Source: PALSA-1296 sp038210275 (lineage in GTDB: Bacteria > Bacteroidota > Ignavibacteria > Palsa-1295). From it: DNA of 64,000 nt. Shown here piece by piece: positions 15,818 through 24,170 of this stretch; the first letter of the stretch is position 1, and each line of letters starts with the position of its first letter. Below the pieces are notes generated by a model. The model worked only from the letters and a program-made list of their open reading frames with translations, was not told where the DNA came from and ran no database searches. Location: positions 1-64,000 of the forward strand of contig JBBQWV010000021.1 in NCBI GenBank assembly GCA_038210275.1, in the 5' to 3' direction. A program made the translations under genes and the position numbers.

Positions 15818-17601
15818 TGATCGATACGCATTGCCATATCCAAACAGAACAATTTGATGCCGATAGGGAAGAAACCATTGCAAAAGCTGAAGCAGCCGGA
15901 GTAACGGATTTTATTGTTCCGGCAATTGACTTAGCAAGTTTTGATTCGACTCTTGCAATTGCCGCAAGCCGTGCAAATATTTATTGCGGGCTCGGAATTC
16001 ACCCTCATAGTGCAAAAGAATGGAATGCTGAGGTTCGTAAAACAATAATCGATGAAATTGATAAGAATCCGAAAGTTGTTGCTGTCGGAGAAATTGGGCT
16101 TGATTATTATTATGACTTTTGTCCGAAGGAGCAGCAGATCAAAGCCTTCCGCGAACAGATTGAACTTGCTATTGAAAAGGGAAAGCCGATCATTATTCAC
16201 ACCCGTGATTCTATAGATGAAACTCTTGGAATCTTAGAAGAGTATTATAAAAAAGCCCCATCTGAGGGAAATTTTGGGCAATTACATTGTTTCTCAGGTA
16301 ATACTGAGCAAATGATGAGAGCCGTTTCACTCGGTTTTTGTGTTAGCTTTACAGGTAACATTACGTTTAAGAATTCAACTTTAACAGATGTTGTTCGTCA
16401 AACGCCGGATAATTCGTTCTTGATCGAAACGGATTCACCGTATCTTGCGCCTGTTCCCTTTAGGGGCAAGCGGAACAGTCCTGAGTATTTAGGACTTATC
16501 GCAAAAAAGATCGCAGAAATTAAACAGAAGGATATTGAAGAAATAATGACTTTGACAACCCAAAACGCCAAACGACTATTCTTAAAGACAGCAGCAGTTG
16601 TTACGCTCCTCCTTGCATTTATTTTTTCAAGTTCGAGTGTGAAAGCGCAGACCGGAAGCAAACCGCCGGACTCGGTACTGACCAAAGATCGTCGCGAAGC
16701 TGAGGAGATCATCAAAAAGCAGCGTGATGTGCTAATGCGTGCTCAAGAAGAACGCCGTCAGGATTCCATCAAGACTGCCCAACGTGAGCAGGATGATCTG
16801 ATGCGTGATGCAATGCTGCAAGCCCGCAAAGATTCGATCCGTGCTGTAGAGAAAATTGCCGACGAAGAACGTTCACGCGAACGTCTGAAAACTCCTATTG
16901 CCTGGAAAGCAATTGGAATTGGCGCAGGAATAGGTATAGGAAATCTCTCCGGCGTCAATCAAGGAAATCGAAATGCATTAGCGCCGACATCCGTCTTAGC
17001 GACTTCATTCTCCATTGGAACGGCGATAACAAGGGGTATTGATTTTGAATTTTCGTATAATTCATTTACTTTCGGCGACGATCTGACGAATGACAGGCTG
17101 TTTAAGACAGACCTCACGTCGCCTCCGAGTCACATCCCTGATCGCGGTGGGTTAAAGAGAAGCTATCTGACCCCTACTCACGAGGATATGGGGACGAAAT
17201 ACCTTTCGTTTGATTTTCGATTTGTGATCAACCCCCGTAGCCCCGTTAAATTTTATGTCGGCTTAGGGTATATGCACGTTACTATCACTAGTACACAAGA
17301 CTACCATCAAGTTGATTCTGTCGATAATGCTTCTCCTATGATAGGTCCTACTAAGACCTTCAGCGGCTCTTTTAGCCGAGGAGGTATGAAGGGGCTTATC
17401 GGAGCACGTCTTGATGTGGAGATAGGGGATAAACTAATTCTCACGCCATTTGCACAGATCGGCGCGGGCTTTCTCTTCACCGGGGATCCACAACCCCAAG
17501 GATTTGATTTTACAACTACTGCTGACCCCATTGTTTTTACGCATTTAAATGTCGGCGCAACTCTGTATTTCGGATGGTTCGGAGTGCAGCGATATAATTA
17601 G
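15817..17601 (+). CDS. TatD-type metal-dependent DNase fused in frame to an exported barrel protein
   Basis: 594 codons. Residues 1-254 are a complete TatD: HCH near the N-terminus, GIHPHS, GEIGLDYYYD, IIIHTRDS, QLHCFSG and LIETDSPYLAP carry the metal ligands, and the usual final helix TQNAKRLF is present. Instead of stopping, the frame runs straight into a signal-peptide-like segment (LFLKTAAVVTLLLAFIF to SVKAQ), a charged coiled coil (about 280-360) and a glycine-rich barrel (about 365-594). A cytosolic nuclease tethered to an exported barrel makes little sense, so an internal start at 16546 is likely. Confidence 0.8.
   Translation: MIDTHCHIQTEQFDADREETIAKAEAAGVTDFIVPAIDLASFDSTLAIAASRANIYCGLGIHPHSAKEWNAEVRKTIIDEIDKNPKVVAVGEIGLDYYYDFCPKEQQIKAFREQIELAIEKGKPIIIHTRDSIDETLGILEEYYKKAPSEGNFGQLHCFSGNTEQMMRAVSLGFCVSFTGNITFKNSTLTDVVRQTPDNSFLIETDSPYLAPVPFRGKRNSPEYLGLIAKKIAEIKQKDIEEIMTLTTQNAKRLFLKTAAVVTLLLAFIFSSSSVKAQTGSKPPDSVLTKDRREAEEIIKKQRDVLMRAQEERRQDSIKTAQREQDDLMRDAMLQARKDSIRAVEKIADEERSRERLKTPIAWKAIGIGAGIGIGNLSGVNQGNRNALAPTSVLATSFSIGTAITRGIDFEFSYNSFTFGDDLTNDRLFKTDLTSPPSHIPDRGGLKRSYLTPTHEDMGTKYLSFDFRFVINPRSPVKFYVGLGYMHVTITSTQDYHQVDSVDNASPMIGPTKTFSGSFSRGGMKGLIGARLDVEIGDKLILTPFAQIGAGFLFTGDPQPQGFDFTTTADPIVFTHLNVGATLYFGWFGVQRYN
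16546..17601 (+). CDS. Outer-membrane barrel protein, alternative internal start within the tatD frame
   Basis: An in-frame ATG at 16546 gives a 351-residue protein whose first residues read MTLTTQNAKRLFLKTAAV, then a hydrophobic core and an AxA-like cleavage site (SVKAQ): a complete signal peptide. The purine-rich GAAGAAAT just upstream may serve as ribosome site. The mature protein has a Lys/Arg/Glu/Asp coiled coil and a porin-like barrel (DFEFSYNSFTFGDD, RFVINPRSPVKFYVGLGYM, ATLYFGWFG). This reading makes the last 11 or so codons of tatD double as the signal peptide of a second protein. Confidence 0.55.
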   Translation: MTLTTQNAKRLFLKTAAVVTLLLAFIFSSSSVKAQTGSKPPDSVLTKDRREAEEIIKKQRDVLMRAQEERRQDSIKTAQREQDDLMRDAMLQARKDSIRAVEKIADEERSRERLKTPIAWKAIGIGAGIGIGNLSGVNQGNRNALAPTSVLATSFSIGTAITRGIDFEFSYNSFTFGDDLTNDRLFKTDLTSPPSHIPDRGGLKRSYLTPTHEDMGTKYLSFDFRFVINPRSPVKFYVGLGYMHVTITSTQDYHQVDSVDNASPMIGPTKTFSGSFSRGGMKGLIGARLDVEIGDKLILTPFAQIGAGFLFTGDPQPQGFDFTTTADPIVFTHLNVGATLYFGWFGVQRYN

Positions 17602-17643
17602 GATTATTGGAAGAACGGCAATGGCTTACCAGGCTAAAATTTG

Positions 17644-19917
17644 ATGAAACCGGAAACTCTGATCCCGCCACTCCCTGATTCTTCACTGCCTCAATCTGGT
17701 GGAGAAGATGTCGGTGTTCAAAAAAAAGTTGCTGAAAGTGCGGATACATTTTACAAGGAAAAACTCGCTGAACTCCTCGAAGCCTGTCGCAAAAACCTAA
17801 AAAACTTTGATGAGGCAATGGTCACAAAGGCACTCCGCCTTTGCTACGATGCTCACAGAAACGACAGACGTGCCTCCGGCGAACCCTACTTCATCCATCC
17901 CTTTGCTGTTTCGATGATCGTTGCGCAGGAGATTCCGCTCGACGATGTTTCCGTTGCCTGCGCATTGCTGCATGATGTCGTCGAAGATACTGCCTATAGC
18001 CTCGAAGAGATTCGCGAGGAATTTGGCGACGAAGTTGCCGGAATCGTTGATGGAGCAACAAAGATCTCCGATATTTTCAAATCCCGCGAGATCACTCAAG
18101 CTGAATCGTATCGGAAGCTCATGCTTTCGATGGTTGATGATGTGCGCGTGATGCTCATTAAATTTGCCGACCGCCTGCATAATATGCGGACGATAGAATA
18201 CCTCTCGCCTGAGCGCCAACTTCGTATGGCGAAAGAGACGCTTGATGTCTATGCGCCGTTTGCGCACCGCTTTGGTCTTGCAAAAGTCAAATGGGAATTA
18301 GAAGATCTTTCGTTCAAGGTTCTCAACCGCGAGGCGTATGACAATATCAAGAAAGTTCTTGTCGAAACTCGTGTCGAACGCGAGAACTACATCGCCGAAG
18401 TTGTGAATCCGATCAAGAAGGAATTAGAGAAAGAGGGATATAAATTCGAGATCGTCGGGAGACCAAAGCATATCTTTTCTATCTATAACAAGATGATCCG
18501 CCTCGGTAAACGAGTCGAAGATCTCTATGATCTTTTTGCCGTCCGTATCATTATTGATACCAAAAACGATAATGATTGCTTCTCGGTCTATGGAATCGTC
18601 TCCTCGATCTTTACCCCTGTGCCGGAGCGTTTCAAGAACTACATCTCTGTTCCAAAAAAGAACGGATATCAGTCTATTCATACAACCGTAATTGGTCCGA
18701 CTGGGAAGATGGTCGAAGTACAGATTCGCACGAAGGGTATGCACGAGATCGCCGAGAAAGGTGTTGCCGCCCATTGGAAATATAAGGAGAATATCACCAA
18801 GACTGACCCTGAAATTGAGGAGTGGGTAAAATGGGTTTCGGATGTCTTTGAGCAGCATGGTGATGATGCGCCAAAGGCATTGATGGAAAGTTTTAAGTTA
18901 AACCTTTATCAGGATGAAATATATGTATTTACGCCTAAGGGTGATCTGAAAATCCTGCCGAAAGGATCAACGATAGTTGACTTTGCTTTTGATATTCATA
19001 CTCATGTAGGAATGAGGACGATCGGCGCAAAAGTCAATGGGAAGATCGTCCCGCTGCATACAAAACTTGTTTCAGGAAATCAGGTCGAGATCATTACTTC
19101 AAAGAGTCAGAGACCGAACCCGGACTGGGAGCAATTTGTCGTCACGCATAAGGCTCGCAACCAGATTCGCAAATTCCTCAATGAAGAGCAGCGGGTAAAA
19201 ATATTAGAAGGCAAAGATATTCTCCAGAAACGTATGGCGAAAGCTAAACTGCACGTTAATGATGATACGCTAGCAAAATTTGCCACGACCACAAGCTCAG
19301 GAAATATCGGAAAGCTGCATCTGGCAATTGCAGATTCCAAAGTTGAGATCGAGGATATTATCGCAAAGCTACGCGATTTCTTAAAACCCGGAGGGCAGGA
19401 GAAGGAAAAAGAAATATCTGCTCCGAAAGACGCGCCATATCTTGAGGAATCTCGCAAACAGACCGGCATTCTCATACAAGGCAAACGCGATGACTTGCTT
19501 TATAGTTATGCAAAGTGTTGTACGCCTGTTCCAGGCGATGATGTTGTGGGAATTGTGACGATCGGGCATGGCGTAAAAATTCATCGGCGAAATTGCTATA
19601 ATATTTCGCAGATGCAGATTGATAATCGCAAAGAGCGGCTAATTGATGTCGAATGGCCCGGCACAGAAGATGCCGCAGATTATCTGGTGGGTATTCGCAT
19701 CTATGGAGAAGACCGTGCCGGAATGATAAGCGATCTGACTCATGTCATTTCGAGTTATAATAATACGAACATTCGCTCATTCAGTATTGATACAACCGAT
19801 CAAATGTTCGACGGTAAGATGACGGTCTTTGTAAAAAATACCTATCACTTAAGTCGTCTTCTCGAAAAATTGCGCCACGTTCGCGGCGTTACTTCAGCAG
19901 ATAGATATGAAGAGTAA
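17644..19917 (+). CDS. rel: Bifunctional (p)ppGpp synthetase/hydrolase
   Basis: Long RelA/SpoT homologue of 757 residues controlling the stringent response. Hydrolase HD domain: YFIHPFAVS, LLHDVVEDT (His about 110) and KFADRLHNMR. Synthetase domain: RPKHIFSIYNKMIR, DLFAVRIII and NGYQSIHTTV (about 340). TGS domain: VFTPKGDLKILPKGSTIVDFAF is split by nothing and intact. A zinc-finger-type CCTPVPGDDV and a C-terminal ACT domain (about 680-755) complete it. Both active sites look intact. The ATG at 17644 is used; the TTG just before is not needed. Confidence 0.95.
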   Translation: MKPETLIPPLPDSSLPQSGGEDVGVQKKVAESADTFYKEKLAELLEACRKNLKNFDEAMVTKALRLCYDAHRNDRRASGEPYFIHPFAVSMIVAQEIPLDDVSVACALLHDVVEDTAYSLEEIREEFGDEVAGIVDGATKISDIFKSREITQAESYRKLMLSMVDDVRVMLIKFADRLHNMRTIEYLSPERQLRMAKETLDVYAPFAHRFGLAKVKWELEDLSFKVLNREAYDNIKKVLVETRVERENYIAEVVNPIKKELEKEGYKFEIVGRPKHIFSIYNKMIRLGKRVEDLYDLFAVRIIIDTKNDNDCFSVYGIVSSIFTPVPERFKNYISVPKKNGYQSIHTTVIGPTGKMVEVQIRTKGMHEIAEKGVAAHWKYKENITKTDPEIEEWVKWVSDVFEQHGDDAPKALMESFKLNLYQDEIYVFTPKGDLKILPKGSTIVDFAFDIHTHVGMRTIGAKVNGKIVPLHTKLVSGNQVEIITSKSQRPNPDWEQFVVTHKARNQIRKFLNEEQRVKILEGKDILQKRMAKAKLHVNDDTLAKFATTTSSGNIGKLHLAIADSKVEIEDIIAKLRDFLKPGGQEKEKEISAPKDAPYLEESRKQTGILIQGKRDDLLYSYAKCCTPVPGDDVVGIVTIGHGVKIHRRNCYNISQMQIDNRKERLIDVEWPGTEDAADYLVGIRIYGEDRAGMISDLTHVISSYNNTNIRSFSIDTTDQMFDGKMTVFVKNTYHLSRLLEKLRHVRGVTSADRYEE

Positions 19918-19978
19918 AGAGTTTCCCCTGCAACGCTATCGCGATTCAGACTACATTTAGAATGACAAGTTGACAACC

Positions 19979-20410
19979 ATGCTAATAACCACACGAGTAC
20001 TCGCAATTGATTACGGCTCCAAGCGTGTGGGGCTTGCCATAAGTGATGAACTCCGGATGCTTGCCCGTCCTATGGGAATTTTAGAAAATACGAATCGTCT
20101 GCAAAAAGAAATTCTGGCTCTGATCGAAAAAGAAAAAGTTGGCTGCGTTCTCCTCGGACTTCCCAGAACTCTTTCCGGAACCGACAGCGAATTCACTACT
20201 ACCGTCCGCGTCTTTGGCGAAAAACTTTTTGCAAAACTTGACGGAAAAAATATCGAGCATCACTTCCATGATGAACGTCTGACTTCAGTCATGGCAATAG
20301 CCAATATCTCCGAACAAGGTTTACCTAAATCCAAACGCGAAGAAAAATACAGGAGGGATGAAGAAGCGGCAAGAATTATTTTGCAAGAGTGGCTGAATGC
20401 AAATTCCTAA
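19979..20410 (+). CDS. ruvX: YqgF/RuvX putative Holliday-junction resolvase / pre-16S rRNA nuclease
   Basis: About 143 residues of RNase H fold. The first strand carries the catalytic Asp in LAIDYGSKRVGLA, followed by LLGLPRTLSGTDSE and the late conserved DERLTSVMA, with the final DEEAARIILQ helix. Length is normal. The last 35 bases overlap the 3' end of the convergent flavin hydroxylase gene. Confidence 0.92.
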   Translation: MLITTRVLAIDYGSKRVGLAISDELRMLARPMGILENTNRLQKEILALIEKEKVGCVLLGLPRTLSGTDSEFTTTVRVFGEKLFAKLDGKNIEHHFHDERLTSVMAIANISEQGLPKSKREEKYRRDEEAARIILQEWLNANS

Positions 20411-21524
20411 ACTCCTCCACCTTCCCAACAAATTCCGGATCGCGCCCCCGAAGCTTTTCTTTAGTGAGTTTCTTGCTTCGCGTCATCATTGTATACGCCA
20501 TCTCGATCGGCGGTAAGTGCATATATTCTTTTAGGTTCTCAAAAAGAACGAGACTATCATAAGCGAATTGCTGATATTGCTCAACTTTAGGCTTTCGGAT
20601 CTCTTCATAATTCTTCAATGCCTCAGTAATATTTTCTTCAATTTTTAATTCATTAAAGAGAGCAATCGCATCTTCTAAAGCAAGCTTCGTTCCGCTTCCG
20701 ATAGAGAAGTGTGCCGTATGTGCGGCATCGCCAAGTATCACAATGTTCTCATGTACCCAATGTTTATTCTTCACAAGAAGAAAATTTATCCAAACTGATC
20801 GGTTCGAGAGAAGGGGATGACCATCGAGATCTTTCGCAAAAACTTTTTCGAGATATTCACGAGTCTCATCTTCAGTCATCGAAGCAAACCCTGCTTTTTC
20901 CCACGTATCTGGATCGCATTCAACAACGAACGTGCTGGTAGTCTTATTAAATTTATACGAATGCGATGCAAATACACCGGCTTCATCTTCACGAAAGGTA
21001 AGTGTCAGAGCATGAAAAAGCTGATTCGTCCCGAACCAAATATACTTATTAGTGCGCGAACTGAGTTCAGGTTCGAAGTAGGACGGATAATTTCTGCGAA
21101 TGGTACTATTCACGCCATCACAGACTATAATAAGGTCGGAGCCGGAAAAGTTATCAAGATTCGTGATCTCCTTATGATATTCTATTTTTACTCCGAGTTG
21201 CGCACATCTGGATTGAAGAATGTTCAGCATTCCCAAACGCGAGATTCCGGAGAATTTATTTCCGCCAATAGTAATGCGTTCATCTTTATGGATCACATCA
21301 ACATTTTCCCAAGTCTCGAATTCTTTGGTGATCTCATCGTGCGAAATTTTATCGTACTCTTCAAGATACTGCAAAGTCCTGTCACTGAAAACTACTCCCC
21401 AACCAAATGTATCATTTGGTCCGTTGCGCTCTGTGACAATAATATTCCAATCGGGAAAGTTTTTCTTTGCAAGAATAGCGAAATATAATCCCGCAGGTCC
21501 GCCGCCAATAATGCTGATGTTCAT
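20376..21524 (-). CDS. FAD-dependent aromatic monooxygenase (salicylyl/anthraniloyl-CoA or indole hydroxylase like)
   Basis: 382-residue class A flavoprotein hydroxylase. The N-terminal dinucleotide motif is IIGGGPAGLYFAILAKK; the GWGVVFSDRTLQYLEEYD segment is typical of the salicylyl-CoA/2-aminobenzoyl-CoA monooxygenase and VioD-like group; the second FAD motif is NIVILGDAAHTAHFSIGSGTKLALEDA. It lacks the fused old-yellow-enzyme half found in the bifunctional CoA-linked enzymes. It starts two bases after the stop of the ATP-grasp gene, so the pair forms an operon. The aromatic substrate is not known. Confidence 0.82.
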   Translation of the reverse strand: MNISIIGGGPAGLYFAILAKKNFPDWNIIVTERNGPNDTFGWGVVFSDRTLQYLEEYDKISHDEITKEFETWENVDVIHKDERITIGGNKFSGISRLGMLNILQSRCAQLGVKIEYHKEITNLDNFSGSDLIIVCDGVNSTIRRNYPSYFEPELSSRTNKYIWFGTNQLFHALTLTFREDEAGVFASHSYKFNKTTSTFVVECDPDTWEKAGFASMTEDETREYLEKVFAKDLDGHPLLSNRSVWINFLLVKNKHWVHENIVILGDAAHTAHFSIGSGTKLALEDAIALFNELKIEENITEALKNYEEIRKPKVEQYQQFAYDSLVLFENLKEYMHLPPIEMAYTMMTRSKKLTKEKLRGRDPEFVGKVEEFRNLHSATLAK

Positions 21525-21526
21525 GA

Positions 21527-22597
21527 TTAATTTTCGGTTGCTGCTGTGCGCTGCAATGCCAATTCAGTAATTTGTTTGAGTAAATTACTGAAAGAGATTT
21601 TCGCCGTCTCCGCGCTGCGCGCAATTCCTGTGCCTTCGGAAAGATTCGGATTTGGATTTACTTCGAGAATAAATAGCTCTCCTTTTTTATTAAGACGCAT
21701 ATCAACTCGTGCATAATCCCTCGTCCCCATAATCTCTGCTGCATCAAGCGCGTATTGTTTTGCTTTCGTCGCAAGCGTAGCTGGAAGATCGGCGGGGCAA
21801 TTCGGAATTGTCGTATGATACGCGGGATGATGCGGATCCCACTTCGCCTGATAACTGACAATTTTATAAAGATCATCGGGCATATCGTCAAAAACAATTT
21901 CGGAGATCGGAAGCGCTCGGCGCTTTGCTCCATTGCCAAGAACGGCAACATTTAATTCGCGACCTTCAATATATTCTTCGACAAGAACGGACATCTTGAA
22001 ATCCCACAACACAAATTCAACTCGTGCGCGAAGATCTTTCATGTTCGAAACAATACTTGCGTTTTCGATTCCTCCGGAGCCATCTTCGCAGGCAGGTTTA
22101 ACAATAACCGGATATTTCAAGCGGTGACGTGCCGGGAAATCTGCCATCGTCCGAACGGTAAAAGAATTTGCGGTCGGCAGTCTATGAGAGCGAAGCAATT
22201 CTTTTGCAAGCGGTTTATTCTGACACGTTGCAAGTGCAAGCGGCGGAGCGCCAGTATAAGGAACTTGAAGCAGATCAAAAAATGCAGCCACACACATTTC
22301 ATTTTCCGGACGACCATGAAAAAATTCGATGAGATTAAATACGACATCAAATTTTCTCCGTGCCATAAAATTAAATAGGCGTTCGAAGCGATCTTTGACA
22401 TTGTAGCTAATAACTTTATATCCTGCATCAACTAAAGCAGCTTCAATATTTGCATACTCCTGCTCCGCGGCTGTTTCATCAAGATCAAAATATGGAGTGA
22501 AGCCCAACGCTTCCGGCGAGAGATCAACAGGTGTATTTTTTACTTCACCGGTTGGAATGTCATTATATAAAAGCGCAACGATCGTTTGTTTTGCCAT
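21527..22597 (-). CDS. ATP-grasp ligase of the D-Ala-D-Ala ligase family
   Basis: 356 residues from the ATG at 22597 (a longer frame from 22627 has an unlikely N-terminus). ATP-grasp signatures: VKPACEDGSGGIENASIV, VLVEEYIEGRELNVAVLG, ARVDMRLNKKGELFILEVNPNPNL with the metal ligands, and GTGIARSAE at the end. This is the Ddl-like fold, but the sequence diverges from cell-wall Ddl in the substrate loop and it is not beside mur genes. It probably joins a carboxylate to an amine. Paired with the downstream monooxygenase. Confidence 0.8.
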   Translation of the reverse strand: MAKQTIVALLYNDIPTGEVKNTPVDLSPEALGFTPYFDLDETAAEQEYANIEAALVDAGYKVISYNVKDRFERLFNFMARRKFDVVFNLIEFFHGRPENEMCVAAFFDLLQVPYTGAPPLALATCQNKPLAKELLRSHRLPTANSFTVRTMADFPARHRLKYPVIVKPACEDGSGGIENASIVSNMKDLRARVEFVLWDFKMSVLVEEYIEGRELNVAVLGNGAKRRALPISEIVFDDMPDDLYKIVSYQAKWDPHHPAYHTTIPNCPADLPATLATKAKQYALDAAEIMGTRDYARVDMRLNKKGELFILEVNPNPNLSEGTGIARSAETAKISFSNLLKQITELALQRTAATEN

Positions 22598-22737
22598 AAG
22601 GGATAGGTAATTCGTAGTGAGTACCATGTTGTATTTATTTCTAACAACTGGTTACTAACTACTGACAGTTTTTTTCTGTTACAACACTTCATCACAAAAA
22701 TACTTCATTATTTCATCAGCTAAGAAAAAAATGCAAT

Positions 22738-23079
22738 ATGAGCGAAGAAATTTTAATTACAGATTTTCTTGAAGTTGATATGCGAATAGGGAAAATCATG
22801 ACCGTTAATGATTTTCCAAAAGCAAAAAAACCTTCGTATCAATTGGCGATAGACTTTGGAAAAGAGATCGGAATAAAAAAATCAAGTGCACAAATAACGA
22901 AACTCTATTCCAAAGAAGAACTTATGGGAATGCTTGTCATTGCCGTCGTAAATTTTCCGCCGAGACAAATTGCAGATTTCATATCTGAAGTATTAGTCCT
23001 TGGAATTGAAAGAGGAGATGGGGAAGTGGTGCTGCTCATACCGGAGAGGGATGCTGAAGTGGGGATGAGGATTACATGA
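22738..23079 (+). CDS. csaA: CsaA-like tRNA-binding domain protein
   Basis: 113-residue stand-alone EMAPII/tRNA-binding OB-fold protein: ITDFLEVDMRIGKIM, YQLAIDFGKEIGIKKSSAQIT, LMGMLVIAVVNFPPRQIADF and the closing VLVLGIERGDGEVVLLIPE. Full length for CsaA, which is described as a chaperone-like or tRNA-binding export factor. Divergent from the ATP-grasp operon. Confidence 0.93.
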   Translation: MSEEILITDFLEVDMRIGKIMTVNDFPKAKKPSYQLAIDFGKEIGIKKSSAQITKLYSKEELMGMLVIAVVNFPPRQIADFISEVLVLGIERGDGEVVLLIPERDAEVGMRIT

Positions 23080-23097
23080 ATATTTTTACAATGTCTT

Positions 23098-23207
23098 TGC
23101 TACGCCGGACTTTAGTGCGGAGTAGCAATCTAAAAACTTAAGAAGTGTAGCACCATTTAATTTTTAGATTGCCACGTCGTCCGCAAGCGGACTCCTCGCA
23201 ATGACAC
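23098..23207. repeat. GCGAGG-type palindromic repeat, copy 5
   Basis: Two half-elements: CCGGACTTTAGTGCGG with CAATCTAAAAA on the left, and TTTTTAGATTGCCACG with GTCCGCAAGCGGAC and CTCGCAATGACAC on the right. It fills the gap between the convergent csaA and mazG genes. Confidence 0.8.
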
Positions 23208-23215
23208 CGGATAAA

Positions 23216-23992
23216 CTATTCTCTTTCCTTCACCTCATCCCAGATCGCATCCAACTCTTCAAGTTTATATTCATCCCAATTCTTTCCTGAAGCCTCAACT
23301 GTTTTCTCCACTTCGCGGAATCTTCGTTCGAATTTTGTTGTGGCATTTCTAAGTGCAGTTTCCGGTTCGATTTTTACATGACGTGAGAAATTGACAAGCG
23401 AGAATAGCAGATCCCCGAATTCTTCTTCGCGACGGGCTTGATCGCTCTCAGCCAAAAATTCATCTAACTCTTCTCGCACTTTTTTCAGTACGCTTTCCGG
23501 CTCTACCCAATCGAAGCCAACTTTCGCTGCTTTTTCCTGTATTCTTCCGGCGCGTTGAAGCGAGGGAAGTGCAACCGGCACTCCGTCAAGTACACTTGTT
23601 CTGCCCGATTCTTTTCGTTTAAGCTGCTCCCAATTTTTTGAAACATCATCGGCGCTTTGAACTTCCGTAGTTCCAAAAACATGAGGATGCCGATAGATCA
23701 GCTTTGCGCTTTCTCCTTCTATTACTTCCTGCAAATTGAAATGTCCTTCTTCATTGGCAAGATCGGCATGAAAAACGATGTGCAGAAAAATATCGCCAAG
23801 TTCTTTTTTTAACTCAGGATAATCGCTATTATCAATTGCCTCGATCGCCTCATGCGTTTCTTCAAGAAGTGGTGCACGAAGTGACTCATGCGTCTGGACT
23901 TTATCCCATGGACATTCCTTACGCAACCGCGAAATAATTGCAACGAATTCGAGAAAAGCGTCCGAAAGAGTTTGGTTCGTAGTTTTATTCAT
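23216..23992 (-). CDS. mazG: Nucleoside triphosphate pyrophosphohydrolase MazG
   Basis: 258 residues, the usual two-domain length. First MazG domain: CPWDKVQTHESLR, PLLEETHEAIEAI and ELGDIFLHIVFHADLANEEGHF with Glu/Asp metal ligands. The Arg-His-Pro-His segment YRHPHVFG follows, then the second domain (ELDEFLAES, EEFGDLLFSLVNFSRH). It hydrolyses NTPs and dNTPs to monophosphates and is linked to nucleotide-pool cleaning and stress responses. Divergent from the TIR gene. Confidence 0.95.
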   Translation of the reverse strand: MNKTTNQTLSDAFLEFVAIISRLRKECPWDKVQTHESLRAPLLEETHEAIEAIDNSDYPELKKELGDIFLHIVFHADLANEEGHFNLQEVIEGESAKLIYRHPHVFGTTEVQSADDVSKNWEQLKRKESGRTSVLDGVPVALPSLQRAGRIQEKAAKVGFDWVEPESVLKKVREELDEFLAESDQARREEEFGDLLFSLVNFSRHVKIEPETALRNATTKFERRFREVEKTVEASGKNWDEYKLEELDAIWDEVKERE

Positions 23993-24031
23993 GGAGATGC
24001 TAACTAACCTAAGAGCTAAAAAATCTCAGGA

Positions 24032-24165
24032 AATGTCTGAACGAGGATTAAATAGGATTAAGATGATTCGTGAGATTTTTGATTAAAAAATTTCTTTGTC
24101 GTATTTTTGTATATGTATTGATTGCATTAATAATCCTTAAATCTCATTAATCACGGTTCATACTA
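24032..24165. repeat. Inverted pair of TCTGAACC-GGATTA repeats around a promoter
   Basis: The left arm (from 24034, GTCTGAACGAGGATTAAAT...) and the reverse complement of the right arm (about 24121-24165) are the same repeat. The loop between them carries the promoter for the TIR gene at 24171. The arrangement looks like a small inverted-repeat element that supplies an outward promoter. Confidence 0.6.
24079..24109 (+). promoter_or_regulatory. Promoter for the TIR gene
   Basis: TTG at 24079-24081, 20 bases, then TATTTTTG at 24102-24109: an excellent match to the Bacteroidota consensus. Confidence 0.65.
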
Positions 24166-24170
24166 TCCAC

